Shown here: piece after piece, positions 45,985 through 58,243 of the stretch
How positions within the stretch are numbered: the stretch's first letter is position 1
Layout: the number at the start of each line of letters is the position of its first letter
Assembly: GCF_045679555.1 (NCBI RefSeq)
Contig: NC_092094.1
Span: 13,029,612 to 13,093,611 of the forward strand
Origin: Salvelinus alpinus
Lineage: Eukaryota > Chordata > Actinopteri > Salmoniformes > Salmonidae
Reading direction: 5' to 3'
Length of the DNA: 64,000 bases
Made by a program: the position numbers and the translations under genes
The notes under the pieces: model-generated
What the model was told of the DNA's origin: nothing
The model's database searches: none
The model's input: only the letters and a program-made list of their open reading frames with translations

Positions 45985-46345
45985 ATATAGAACCCACCCT
46001 CACACACCGTAACCCACCCTCACACACACCGTAACCCACACACAGTAATCCACCCTCACACACATGGTAACCCATACACCATAACCCAGCCTCACACACA
46101 CCATAACCCAGCCTCACACACACCATAACCCAGCCTCACACACACCATAACCCAGCCTCACACACACCATAACCCAGCCTCACACACACCATAACCCAGC
46201 CTCACACACACACCATAACCCAGCCTCACACACACACCATAACCCAGCCTCACACACACCATAACCCAGCCTCACACACACCATAACCCAGCCTCACACA
46301 CACCATAACCCAGCCTCACACACACCATAACCCAGCCTCACACAC
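45985..46345 (-). repeat. 22-bp tandem array starting at a 5' splice site
   Basis: On minus, GTGTGTGAGGCTGGGTTATG plus GT recurs about 15 times directly from the donor of exon 46346-46463. Each unit contains GGTGTGTGAGG, the same +1 to +6 bases (GTGTGT) as the genuine donor. Units become less regular beyond 46075. Confidence 0.92.
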
Positions 46346-46463
46346 CTTGATGTAATGGTCCTTGGAGCCGCTGATGACCAGATCCTGACCATTCCCGCTC
46401 TGGTCCACAGTCAGACACATGACTGGACCCAGGTGACCAGTCAGCTTCCCTGTAGATACAAAT
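46346..46463 (-). CDS. kif21a: kif21a exon, WD40 repeat
   Basis: Acceptor TTGATCAG; codes [20 protein letters not shown] then [13 protein letters not shown], ending phase 0 at donor GTGTGT. [20 protein letters not shown] is near-identical to KIF21A. The donor sits on the edge of a 22-bp repeat. Confidence 0.95.
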
Positions 46464-46757
46464 CTGATCAAGAGAGAGAGAGAGAAAATATTGGGATTTA
46501 ATATGATAGCAAATCTTCTGAGATGCATTGCGTTACTGCAAGAAAGACAACTTGGAATGACAACACTCACTGAGAGAACAGGTACAAGCTCTACCACAGA
46601 TCAGCAAGGGAATCGACATTCAATACAAGCAGTAGCCTCTAGATCTATCATAGATCTGCACATTATAGTAGTGAGAAAGAGAGAATTGTTCTGAAGACAG
46701 AGCCCTTTTCTGGACTTCGCTCTGACAAAATGACTGCCATGCTGTGCCATAGCGTAC

Positions 46758-46922
46758 CTTCCTACGTCCCAGACTCTGACAGAGTTGCCGGCGGCGGCGT
46801 ACAGGACAGAGCCGCTGGGGTTGAGGGCAATCTGGTTGATCTGGTTCTCTCCTGCCGGGATGGTGACAGTCCGGTTGGTGCTGGACGCACAGGCATCGCC
46901 AGGAGTCACCTGACCAGAAGAC
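46758..46922 (-). CDS. kif21a: kif21a exon, WD40 repeat
   Basis: Acceptor TTCTACAG and donor GTACGC bound 165 nt coding [39 protein letters not shown] and [14 protein letters not shown]. The [12 protein letters not shown] string with Ser-Thr-rich preceding loop fits KIF21A. Phase fits both neighbours. Confidence 0.95.
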
Positions 46923-47168
46923 CTGTAGAATATGATGATTCTGTTAAACACTTCATTCTATCCGGCAAAAGACCTACAAATCCAGGTAGATCTTCAAGTT
47001 AATTAATCCCAGATTGTCTGTATTTATTAACAACAGGTGTAACACTTGCACTGGTGTTATGATTGAGTCAAGTTAATCATATACTGGTGCTACAGATGTC
47101 ATATTGTGTAGCCTGTCCCCCCAAAAATTGTTATGGTGTTGACACGGTTTCTGTTTCTTGACACTCAC

Positions 47169-47343
47169 GTGAGGGTGCGGATGCACTTGGCTGAGTCTCG
47201 GATGTCCCAGACCTTGATGTAGGAGGTGGAGACGGTGAAGACCAGGCTGGAGCTGTATCGGACTGACACTACATTGTTGTGGTGACCCGCCAGGGACATG
47301 ATCTCCTGACCCGTCACCAGGTTCCACACCTTACACGTACGGT
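47169..47343 (-). CDS. kif21a: kif21a exon, WD40 repeats
   Basis: Codes [40 protein letters not shown] and [18 protein letters not shown]. Acceptor CTTCCAG, donor GTGAGT. It holds the second and third blades of the propeller. 175 nt, phases 2 and 2 as required. Confidence 0.96.
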
Positions 47344-47445
47344 CTGGAAGGATAACAACAAGACATGAGACATTATTGATCTGTGATCAATTATAGTGAT
47401 CCGCTGATGAAGGTGAGTGAGGAAGAGAAGTGGACAGAGTCTGAC

Positions 47446-47582
47446 CTTTGGAGCCGGTGAAGAGGAGGTCATCAGTAGAGTCAACACACAACACCGCTTT
47501 AGTGTGACCCTCAGCCACGTGGACACACTGTAGTGTTGCTGACCGACTGCCCTTTGAAGAGGGCACTGGGTTGATTACCCCT
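47446..47582 (-). CDS. kif21a: kif21a exon, start of WD40 domain
   Basis: Acceptor CTCTCTAG, donor GTCAGA; codes [20 protein letters not shown] then [20 protein letters not shown] and FTGSK. This is the entry to the propeller. It joins directly in phase to the exon at 52133-52231; an intervening Ser/Asp-rich exon found in mammals is not seen and may be absent or skipped. A CA run precedes the acceptor. Confidence 0.95.
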
Positions 47583-48189
47583 CTAGAGAGGAAGAAACCA
47601 CACACACACACACACACACAGGTATTGAGATGTCAATAGCAGGGTCAGAGAAAATGGTAACCGGTTTCCGCCTACCACTGCAGGCACACATTTACATGCC
47701 AGTTAGCAACATGCTGCAAATCAAAGTAAAAAACTAAGTACCCAAAGTGACAAGAACGGTCAGGCTAACAAGAGCTGAACGGAACCATACAAAGTACATC
47801 AACACACTGCCTAAGACACGGGGCAGACAAGTAGATATTGGTGGCGTAACTGGCAGAGATTTTCAATAGAGCTCAAAGTAACATTTTGTTCTCCATATAA
47901 ACACAATCCTTCTACAATGACAGTACTTTCACTTGAAACTTTAATTCTTGTTCTTGAATAAAAGTTGTTGGGTGACAACAAAAACAAGTCATTGTGCAGA
48001 TAGGGACACACCAGATAAAGCGCACCGTGTGACTGTGTAAGAAAATGACATAGGTGGAGACTTCATCCACAGTATGTGAACAGAAGGAAAATAGATAATT
48101 GGAAAGGAAATCTGAGGAAAATGATTAATAAATTCTACCAACACATGTCCTGTGCTACACGTGGATAGAAGACACTTGATCATTGTTAC

Positions 48190-50105
48190 TCTCCCTTCCG
48201 GGACGGCTATAAGGCCCTCCCCCGCCTCCCCTTCGGCAAATCAGAACACGCCTCCATTCTGCTCTTCCAGAAACTTAAACAGGAAGCACCCATGGTAAGG
48301 ACTGTTCAAAGCTGGTCTGACCAATCAGAATCTATGCTACAGCTCAGCCTTCAACACAATAGTGCCGTCCAAGATCATCACTAAGTTCAGGACCCTTTGT
48401 CTGAACCCCTCTCTGCACAACTGGGTCCTGGACTTCCTGACGAGGCGACCCCAGGTGGTGAAGGTAGGCAACAACACCTCAGCCACGCTGATCCTCAACA
48501 CACGCAGATCCTCAACACAAGGACCCCACAGGGGTGCGTGCTCAGCCCCCTCCTGTACACCCTGTTCATCCAACTCAATCATCAAGTTTGTTGATGACAA
48601 CAGCGGTAGGCCTGATTACTAACAATGACGACACAGCCTACAGGGAGGAGGTGAGGGCCCTGGCTGAGTGGTGCCAGGAAAAGAATCTCTCCCTCAACGT
48701 CAACAAAACGAAGGAGTTGAGCACACCTCCATCCACATCCTGCAACATCATTTTGTTGAAATGTAATTTGATCTGAGAAATTAAGCTAATCGATTACTCA
48801 CTTTATATGTACATACTGTATTCTGGACATAGCTCATCCCATATAACTACTGCTGTACATACTGTATTCTCCACATAGCTCACCCTATATAACTACTGCT
48901 GTACATACTGTATTCTCCACATAGCTCACCCTATATAACTACTGCTGTACATACTGTATTCTGGACATAGCTCATCCGAAATAACTACTGCTGTACATAC
49001 TGTATTCTCCACATAGCTCATCCTATATAACTACTGCTGTACATACTGTATTCTCCACATAGCTCATCCTATATAACTACTGCTGTACATACAGTATTAT
49101 GGACATAGCTCATCCTATATAACTACTGCTGTACATACAGTATTCTGGACATAGCTCATCCGAAATAACTACTGCTGTACATACTGTATTCTGGACATAG
49201 CTCATCCCATATAACTACTGCTGTACATACTGGATTCTCCACATAGCTCATCCTATATAACTACTGCTGTACATACTGTATTCTGGACATAGCTCATCCT
49301 ATATAACTACTGCTGTACATACAGTATTCTGGACATAGCTCATCCTATATAACTACTGCTGTACATACTGTATTCTGGACATAGCTCATCCTATATAACT
49401 ACTGCTGTACATACAGTATTCTGGACATAGCTCATCCTATATAACTACTGCTGTACATACTGTATTCTGGACATAGCTCATCCTATATAACTACTGCTGT
49501 ACATACAGTATTCTGGACATAGCTCATCCTATATAACTACTGCTGTACATACTGTATTCTGGACATAGCTCATCCTATATAACTACTGCTGTACATACTG
49601 TATTCTCCACATAGCTCATCCTATATAACTACTGCTGTACATACAGTATTCTGGACATAGCTCCTCCTATATAACTACTGCTGTACATACTGCATTCTGG
49701 ACATAGCTCACCCTATATAACTACTGCTGTACATAATGTATTCTGGACATAGCTCATCCTATATAACTACTGCTGTACATACTGCATTCTGGACATAGCT
49801 CATCCTATATAATTACTGCTGTACATAATGTATTCTCCACATAGCTCATCCTATATAACTACTGCTGTACATACAGTATTCTCCACATAGCTCATCCCAT
49901 ATAACTACTGCTGTACATCCTATATAACTACTGCTGTACATACAGTATTCTGGACATAGCCCATCCTATATAACTACTGCTGTACATACTGTATTTTCCC
50001 TACTTATATATTGTCCATACACACACACACACCACATAGCATTTTGTTGCACCTGCTTTAACATCTGCTAATCTGTGTATGAGACAAATACATTTTGATT
50101 TGATT
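48190..50105 (+). mobile_element. L2-like LINE relic with expanded 3' UTR satellite
   Basis: RT fragments (PLLYTLFIQLNHQV, KNLSLNVNKTKEL, and YSSAFNT-type codons near 48340) in broken frames, then a 46-bp array, then a tail ACAAATACATTTTGATTTGATT typical of a LINE 3' end. An internal deletion fuses SDQSES (shared with 6425-6460) straight to the SSAFNT region. Confidence 0.78.
48814..49992. repeat. 46-bp satellite, about 25 copies
   Basis: The unit TACTGTATTCTGGACATAGC plus TCATCCTATATAACTACTGC and TGTACA recurs at exact 46-bp spacing (48814, 48860 and so on). TGGACA and TCCACA variants are interspersed, showing subfamily spread. It lies between the RT relic and LINE tail, in a kif21a intron. 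Confidence 0.95.
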
Positions 50106-50486
50106 GAAATGTTCAATTATCCCTTGTGGGTGTGGGAAATGGAAGGTGATCTAGAACAGGACAGGGGAATTCTGTGGACAATAAAGTTTTCTCAAATCTA
50201 AATCTTGCTAGAGGAGAGGTGACACAGTGTCATGAGTGGTTTAGATGTAGCTCCTAATGTGCAGTTGAGAGAGAGAGAGCTCATCAATCCCAATATCATA
50301 GCCTACCTAATGTATGCAGCATACCTGTAAACAATAGATGTGATTGGTCATTTGACTGCCAAGGCCTCCTTGCTCATAACATTTGTTGTATAGACTATAA
50401 CTAACTTTTTGAACTAAAAGTAATGGTTATTACTTATACAATGCGTATAACTTAACTATAAATGTATGCTTATTACTTATAACTTA

Positions 50487-52083
50487 CAGTGCTGTGAAAA
50501 AGTATTTGCCCCGTTCCTGATTTCTTATTTTTTTGCACATTTGTCACAATGTTTCAGATCATCAAACAAATTTTAATATTACACAAAGATAACACAAAAT
50601 GCAGTTAAGTGATGATTTTATTTATTAAGGGGAAAAAGCTATCCAAACCTTCATGGCCCTATGTGATAAAGTAATTGTCCCCTAAACCTAATAACTGGTT
50701 GTGCCACCCTCAGCAGCAACAACTGCAATCAAATGTTTGCGATAACTGGCAAGGAGTCTTTCACATCGCTGTGGAGGAATTTTGGCCCACTCTTCTTTGC
50801 AGAATTGTTTCAATTCAGACACATTGGAGTGTTTTTGAGCATGAACCGCCTTTTTAAGGTCACGCCACAGCATCTCAATCAGATTCAAGTCCGGACTTTG
50901 ACTAGGCCACTCCAAAACCTTTATTTTTTTATGCCATTCAGAGGTGGACTTGCTGGTGTGTTTTGGATCATTGTCCTGCTGCAGAACCCAAGTGCACTTC
51001 AGCTTGAGGTCACGAACTGATGGCCGAACATTCTCCTTCAGGATCTTTTGGTAGAGAGCAGAATTCATGGTTCCATCAATCACAGCAAGTCGTCCAGGTC
51101 CTGAAGCAGCAAAGCAGCCCCAGACCATCACACTACTACCACCATATTTGACTGTTGGTATGATGTTCTTTATCTGAAATGCTGTGTTACTTTTACGCCA
51201 GATGTAACTGGACGCACACCTTCCAAAAAGTTCAACTTTTGTCTCGTCAGTCCACAGAATATTTTCCCAAAAGTCTTGGGGATCATCAAGATGTTTTTTT
51301 GCCAGAAGTGAGACGAGCCTTTGTTATTTTTGGTCAGCAGCGGTTTTCGCCTTGGAACTCTGCCATGGGTACCATTTTTGCCCAGTCTCTTTCTTATGGT
51401 TGAGTCATGAACACTGACCTTAACTGAGGCAAGTGAGGGCTGCCGTTCTTAAGATGTTGTTGTGGGTTCTTTTGTGACCTCTTGGATGAGTCGTCGCTGC
51501 GCTCTTGGGGTAATTTTGGTAGACCGGCCACTCCTGGGAAGGTTCACCACTGTTCCAAATTTTTCCCATTTGTGAATAATGGCTCTCACCGTGGTTCGCT
51601 GGAGTCCCAAAACTTTAGAAATAGCTTTGTAACCCTTTCCAGACTGATAGATGTCAATTACTTTGTTTGTTTGTTCCTGAATTTCTTTGGATCGTGGCAT
51701 GATGTCTTGCATTTTGAGATCTTTTGGCCTACTTCACTTTGTCAGACAGGTTCTATTTAAGTGATTTCTTGATTCACAGGTCTGGCAGTAATCAGGTCCG
51801 GGTGTGGCTAGTGAAATTGAACTCAGCTTTCCCAAAAATTTGATTAACCAGTAAATTCATGATTTAACAAGGGGGAGGAATTACTTTGTCACATAGGGCC
51901 ATGAAGGTTCGGATCATTTTATTTATTAAGGGAAAAAGGCTATCACTTAACTGCATTTTGTGTTTACTTGGGTTATCTTTGTGTAATATTAAAATTAGTT
52001 TGATGATCTGAAACATTTAAGTGTGACAAATGTGCAAAAACATAAGACATCAGGAAGGGGGCAAATACTTTTTCACAGCACTG
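50487..52083 (-). mobile_element. Tc1-like transposon C, 1597 bp
   Basis: TA at 50485-50486 and 52084-52085; terminal repeats CAGTGCTGTGAAAAAGTATT on the left and CAGTGCTGTGAAAAAGTATT read from the right. It lies 48 bp from the donor of kif21a exon 52133-52231, on the same strand as the gene. Confidence 0.94.
50688..51712 (-). pseudogene. Tc1-like transposase relic C
   Basis: N-terminal HTH (51449-51712: SKEIQEQTNKVIDIYQSGKG, AISKVLGLQRTTVRAIIHKW, then GRSTKITPR) and C-terminal catalytic part (50688-51131: MVWGCFAASG, second Asp in QQDNDPKHTSKS, Glu in SPDLNLIEMLW). The middle, with the first Asp, is in another frame with stops. Catalytic residues are kept, only the frame is broken. Confidence 0.9.
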
Positions 52084-52132
52084 TATGTCTTCCTCTTACT
52101 TATCCTGCGGTCTGTCTGCTCTCTCCAGACAC

Positions 52133-52231
52133 CCTGTCAGACGTACAAATACGTTGCCTTGGCTACGAGGGCGGGTGGAAGGGGAGGATGGGGGAGACGG
52201 GGTGCTGGCGTCCGAGTTCCTCGTCTCACAG
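52133..52231 (-). CDS. kif21a: kif21a exon, Ser/Pro-rich linker
   Basis: Acceptor ACCAG, donor GTGTCT; codes CETRNSDASTPSPPSSPSTR then PRSQGNVFVRLTG. It matches the SPPSSPxxRPRxxxNVFxRLT linker of KIF21A between coiled coil and propeller. 99 nt, phase fits 56193-56315 upstream and 47446-47582 downstream. Confidence 0.9.
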
Positions 52232-52326
52232 CTGGTACAATGGACAAGGAGGCTGAGGCTCAGTTTACATACATAAGCAGAGGACAAGTCAGTTGCCTTT
52301 GAACTGAGTGTGTACAGTGTACAAGA

Positions 52327-52358
<32 letters not shown>

Positions 52359-53691
52359 ACCCCAGTGGAAATGCGCATTCATGGACGCACACACATACAC
52401 TACCGGTCCAAAGTTATTTTTTTTATGACTATTTTCTTCATTGCAGAATAATAGTGAAGACATCAAAACTATGAAATAACACATACAAAATCATGTAGTA
52501 ACCAAAAAAAGTGTTAAACAAATCAAAATATATTTTATATTTGAGATTCTTCAAATAGCCACCCTTTGCCTTGATGACAGCTTTGCACACTCTTGGCATT
52601 CTCTCAACCAGCTTCATGAGGTAGTCACTTGGAATGCATTGCAATTAACAGGTGTGCCTTCTTAAAAGGTAATTTGTGGAAATTATTTCCTTCTTAATGT
52701 GTTTGAGCCATTCAGTTGTGATGTGACAAGGTATACAGAAGATAGCCCTATTTGGTAAAAGACCAAGTACATATTATGGCAAGAACAGCTCAAATAAGAA
52801 AAGAGAAACAGCAGTCCATCATTACTTTAAGACATGAAGGTCAGTCAATACAGAACATTTCAAGAACTTTGAAAGTTTCTTCAAGTGCAGTTGCAAAAAC
52901 CATCAAGTGCCATGATGAAACTGGGAGGACTGCCACAGGAATGGAAAACCCAGAGTTGCCCCTGCTGCAGAAGATAAGTTCATTAGAGTTACCAGCCTCA
53001 GAAATTGCAGCCCAAATAAATGCTTCACAGTAACAGACACATCTCAATATTGACTGTTCAGAGAAGACTGTGTGAATCAGGCCTTCATGGTCAAATTGCT
53101 GCAAAATAACCACTACTAAAGGACACCAATAATAAGAAGAGACTTGCTTGGGCCAAGAAACACGAGCAATGGACATTAGACCGGTGGAAATTTGTGCTTT
53201 GGTTCTGGAGAACAAATTGGAGATTTTTGTGTTATGGTGTGGGTGTTATGGTGTTATGGTGTGGGGGTGCTTTGCTGGTGACACTGTCTGTGATTTATTT
53301 AGAATTCACAGCATTCTGCAGTGGTACACCATCCCATCTGGTTTGTACTTAGTGGGACTATCATTTGTTTTTTTCAACAGGACAATGACGCAACACATCT
53401 CCAGGCTGTGTAAGGGGTATTTTACCAAGAAGGAGAGTGATGGAGTGCTGCATCAGATGACCTGGCCTCCACAATCCCCCGACCTCAACCAAATTGAGAT
53501 TGTTTGGAGTAAGTCGGCACACAGACTTAAGGAAAACCAGCCAACAAGCATTTGTGGGAACTCCTTACAACTGTTGGAAAAGCATTCCAGGTGAAGCTGG
53601 TTGAGAGAATGCCAAGAGTGTGTAAAGCTGTCATCAAGGCAAAGGGTGGCTATTTGAAGAATCTCAAATATAGCATATATATATATATATA

Positions 53692-55268
53692 CACTGCTCA
53701 AAAAAATAAAGGGAACACTTAAACAACACAATGTAACTCCAAGTCAATCACACTTCTGTGAAATCAAACTGTCCACTTAGGAAGCAACACTGATTGACAA
53801 TAAATTTCACATGCTGTTGTGCAAATGGAATAGACAACAGGTGGAAATTATAGGCAATTAGCAAGACACCCCCAATAAAGGAGTGGTTCTGCAGGTGGTG
53901 ACCACAGACCACTTCTCAGTTCCTATGCTTCCTGGCTGATGTTTTGGTCACTTTTGAATGCTGGCGGTGCTTTCACTCTAGTGGTAGCATGAGACGGAGT
54001 CTACAACCCACACAAGTGGCTCAGGTAGTGCAGCTCATCCAGGATGGCACATCAATGCGAGCTGTGGCAAGAAGGTTTGCTGTGTCTGTCAGCGTAGTGT
54101 CCAGAGCATGGAGTCGCTACCAAGAGACAGGCCAGTACATCAGGAGACGTGGAGGAGGCCGTAGGAGGGCAACAACCCAGCAGCAGGACCGCTACCTCCG
54201 CCTTTGTGCAAGAAGGAGCAGGAGGAGCACTGCTAGAGCCCTGCAAAATGACCTCCAGCAGGCCACAAATGTGCATGTGTCTGCTCAAACGGTCAGAAAC
54301 AGACTCCATGAGGGTGGTATGAGGGCCCGACGTCCACAGGTGGGGGTTGTGCTTACAGCCCAACACCGTGCAGGACGTTTGGCATTTGCCAGAGAACACC
54401 AAGATTGGCAAATTCGCCACTGGCGCCCTGTGCTCTTCACAGATGAAAGCAGGTTCACACTGAGCACGTGACAGACGTGACAGTCTGGAGACGCCGTGGA
54501 GAACGTTCTGCTGCCTGCAACATCCTCCAACATGACCGGTTTGGCGGTGGGTCAGTCATGGTGTGGGGTGGCATTTCTTTGGGGGGCCGCACAGCCCTCC
54601 ATGGGCTCGCCAGAGGTAGCCTGACTGCCATTAGGTACCGAGATGAGATCCTCAGACCCCTTGTGAGACCATATGCTGGTGCGGTTGGCCCTGGGTTCCT
54701 CCTAATGCAAGAAAATGCTAGACCTCATGTGGCTGGAGTGTGTCAGCAGTTCCTGCAAGAGGAAGGCATTGATGCTATGGACTGGCCCGCCCGTTCCCCA
54801 GACCTGAATCCAATTGAGCACATCTGGGACATCATGTCTCGCTCCATCCACCATCCACGCCACGTTGCACCACAGACTTTCCAGGAGTTGGCGGATGCTT
54901 TAGTCCAGGTCTGGGAGGAGATCCCTCAGGAGACCATCCGCAACCTCATCAGGAGCATGCCCAGGCGTTGTAGGGAGGTCATACAGACACGTGGAGGCCA
55001 CACACACTACTGAGCCTCATTTTGACTTGTTTTAAGGACATTACATCAAAGTTGGATCAGCCTGTAGTGTGGTTTTCCACTTTAATTTTGAGTGTGACTC
55101 CAAATCCAGACCTCCATGGGTTGATAAATTAGATTTCCATCGATAATTTTTGTGTGATTTTGTTGTCAGCACATTCAACTATGTAAAGAAAAAAGTATTT
55201 AATAAGAATAGTTCATTCATTCAGATCTAGGATGTGTTATTTTAGTGTTCCCTTTATTTTTTTGAGCA

Positions 55269-55269
<1 letters not shown>
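53692..55269 (+). mobile_element. Tc1-family transposon E inside element D
   Basis: Inserted in a TA microsatellite; terminal repeats CACTGCTCAAAAAAATAAAG and CTGCTCAAAAAAATAAAGGG (from the right). 1578 bp and young looking, with two long overlapping transposase frames. The surrounding TA run was probably expanded after insertion. Confidence 0.92.
53944..55013 (+). pseudogene. Tc1-family transposase E, frameshifted, catalytic Asp replaced
   Basis: First frame 53944-54471: [41 protein letters not shown], the basic AT-hook-like RRRGGGRRR, and VLFTDESRF with the first Asp. Second frame 54468-55013: GGSVMVWGGIS, MQENARPHV, and SPDLNPIEHIWD with the Glu. The frames join around 54465 where bases appear lost. 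QEN stands where Tc1-family enzymes have QDN, so the second catalytic Asp is Glu. Cut-and-paste activity is therefore not expected even apart from the frame break. Confidence 0.92.
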
Positions 55270-55309
<40 letters not shown>

Positions 55310-56192
55310 CATAACACTTTTTTGGTTACTACATGATTCCATATGTGTTATTTCATAGTTTTGATGTCTTCACTATTATTCTACAATGTGTAAAAAATAA
55401 AGAAAAACCCTTGAATAAGTAGGTGTTCTAAAACTTTTGACCAGTAGTGTACCTCAGACAGTACAGGCTAAAATAAATAAACATCTTTCATTGTTGGAAG
55501 CTATCCCCTTATGTCTTCTCTGGAACCCTTCTTATTCACTTCCTTTTAGAACGCTTTTAAAACACAGGAGGCTCTGCGCTCATTTCTCAGACTCAGCACA
55601 AGTCTTTTCACGTTTGGTCGAAGAACATTGAGTTGTGCACGCTCATCACCTGGGGTCCTGAGAACTGATCGGGAAAGACCGTTTGTTCACTCAGGGTTTG
55701 AATCAAAATGGAAACAGCTTTCAACATGGTTCCCCTCACCCCGACCTTTAGCTTTTTAGATTACATCCACTTCAAAGTGTTTGAGAGGAACAGCTGGCTT
55801 TCGCTGCAATGACAATATATAGGATTTATATATCGTATTTGCCAAATTTGCATTAGAGGGTTTGAAGAGGTTGAGAGGGCCAAGTTGAACACTGAATTAA
55901 AATGGAATACTAAAGAATCGCTTTGAGAAACAGAAGTTAATCATTTAATCTCATTCAAGAGGGATATAGGAACATATTTAGCTATATTTCCCAAGAGTAA
56001 GCTCATTACTTGACATTCAGTGCAGAACTTGGCAAGGTAAGTTTATAATCACACCAGGCAGATACTTGTTGATTAAGATACCACATGCTCCCTGAGATAG
56101 GAAATTAAGAAAAGGGAAAGGTGGATATCATGGTTTGTTGGGAAAAGATGTGCTTTTGGCCTCCAGCCACCAGAGCGTCGCTAGTCTCTTAC

Positions 56193-56315
56193 TGTTTGAT
56201 CTCCTTGACCTTAGCCGCCGCTTGTGCCCTGTCATAGGTCTTCCTGCGAGAGAGCGGCGAGGGCTCTGGAACTCTCTTTTCCGCCCCCGAGGAGGAGGCA
56301 GCTCTGGAGCCGGAA
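56193..56315 (-). CDS. kif21a: kif21a exon, basic linker
   Basis: Acceptor ATGTTAG, donor GTAAGA; codes SGSRAASSSGAEKRVPEPSP then LSRRKTYDRAQAAAKVKEIK. EKxxPEPSPxxRRKxY is the KIF21A linker signature. 123 nt with one base in and two bases out of phase, fitting both neighbours. Confidence 0.93.
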
Positions 56316-56797
56316 CTAACATTTAGTTTGGTTGTTATTAGCAACGACATAAAACATAAGGAACAAAAAGGACAACAAGGATGTAAACAAAATAAGAAAT
56401 AAAACAATATGGAGGCGGTGAGCATGCAGTACACACATAGCACACTGTTACCTGACATTCAGTCCCAATAAAGACGTCCTCCTTCACCAAGCTCGTGGTT
56501 CATCAGGACACTATGGTGTAGCATTATGGCTATACTCTATCACACTCAACTCAGTCCCCAGCTCCACATCTTACTAATTCAAGTCCCGCTAGAATTGGTT
56601 CTCAGCCAACACTCCAGCAACTCAGAGAAAAAGTATTGCTGCTCACGCCATAGAGAACTACTGTGCACTAACTGGCTAGCATTATTAACTCTTCGCGTTA
56701 AATGTTAAAAGATGAAGCTGTTATTATTGTGGAAAGTTAACATCGGGCTATTGCAGTTGGAGCATAACATCTAGTGAGAGAACATGAGACCTGCATG

Positions 56798-56882
56798 ATC
56801 ATACTGTACAAGCCTCATAATCATGATCATACTGTACAAGCCTCATAATCATGATCATACTGTACAAGCCTCATAATCATGT
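56798..56882. repeat. 28-bp tandem repeat, 3 copies
   Basis: ATCATACTGTACAAGCCTCA plus TAATCATG is repeated three times in a kif21a intron. Confidence 0.85.
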
Positions 56883-57116
56883 GCGTGTGTCTGTCTCTGT
56901 GTGTGCATGCATTTGTCTGTCTGTAGCATTAGTGTTATTTCTAAAGGGATACGTTTTGGTTTCTACTGGCCTGGGAAGGAGATTTACAATCCAATAGGGC
57001 AGGTTTAAAGACCATGTCAGGCAAAGTCAGGCAAAATGAAAACAGATTAAGCAGCAGTTCTATCAACATGCAGGAAGCAGCTGGTTAGCAGTCAGCACGA
57101 GCTGCCCCAGACTTAC

Positions 57117-57328
57117 ATGCTGCCCATCTTAGAGGTCAAGCCAGGAGAATGAGCCATAAAGTCTCTGTCCCTGACTGATGAGCCAATGGGTGTCTCAGGA
57201 TCTCTGCCCTCTTCTGGTGTTTCAGCCAATGGGAGACAGGGGGAGGAGAAATCTCCGCTGGGCATGTCAGGGGCGGCGTCACTATTAGCGTAGAGCAACT
57301 CCATCTGAGTGGTGGTTCTTCTACGAGC
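57117..57328 (-). CDS. kif21a: kif21a exon, linker with TTTQMELLY motif
   Basis: Acceptor CCCGCAG after a C-rich run, donor GTAAGT; codes ARRRTTTQMELLYANSDAAP, DMPSGDFSSPCLPLAETPEE and HSPGLTSKMGS. RRRTTTQMELLYA is a diagnostic KIF21A string. 212 nt, starting in phase 0 and ending with two bases of an Ile codon. A poly-G run of 12 (plus strand 57332-57347) sits in its polypyrimidine tract. Confidence 0.95.
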
Positions 57329-57399
57329 CTGCGGGGGGGGGGGGGGGAAACACATTTACATTCAAGAAAACAACAAGCTTGGAAGAGGAAGACTAAACA

Positions 57400-58206
57400 C
57401 ACAAGACCTCACACACACGTCCCCATGAGGACAGTAAAACAAGACCTCACACACACGTCCCCATGAGGACAGTAAAACAAGACCTCACACACACGTCCCC
57501 ATGAGGACAGTAAAACAAGACCTCACACACACGTCCCCATGAGGACAGTAAAACAAGACCTCACACACACGTCCCCATGAGGACAGTAAAACAAGACCTC
57601 ACACACACGTCCCCATGAGGACAGTAAAACAAGACCTCACACACACGTCCCCATGAGGACAGTAAAACAAGACCTCACACACACGTCCCCATGAGGACAG
57701 TAAAACAAGACCTCACACACACACACACGTCCCCATGAGGACAGTAAAACAAGACCTCACACACGTCCCCATGAGGACAGTAAAACAAGACCTCACACAC
57801 GTCCCCATGAGGACAGTAAAACAAGACCTCACACACACACACGTCCCCATGAGGACAGTAAAACAAGACCTCACACACACACACACACATCCCCATGAGG
57901 ACAGTAAAACAAGACCTCACACACACACACATCCCCATGAGGACAGTAAAACAAGACCTCACACACACACACGTCCCCATGAGGACAGTAAAACAAGACC
58001 TCACACACACACACACACATCCCCATGAGGACAGTAAAACAAGACCTCACACACACACACACACACACGTCCCCATGAGGACAGTAAAACAAGACCTCAC
58101 ACATCCCCACGAGGACAGTAAAACAAGACCTCACACACACACACATCCCCACGAGGACAGTAAAACAAGACCTCACACACATCCCCACGAGGACAGTAAA
58201 ACAAGA

Positions 58207-58243
<37 letters not shown>

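Larger units (their letters stand above)
52398..55449 (+). mobile_element. Degenerate Tc1-like transposon D, hosting element E
   Basis: TA at 52396-52397 and 55450-55451; termini CACTACCGGTCCAAAGTT and, from the right, CACTACTGGTCAAAAGTT. Plus-strand transposase pieces: [23 protein letters not shown] (52794 on), and QSPDLNQIEIVW with the Glu (53480). Multiple stops. About 1.47 kb without the insert at 53692. Confidence 0.88.
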
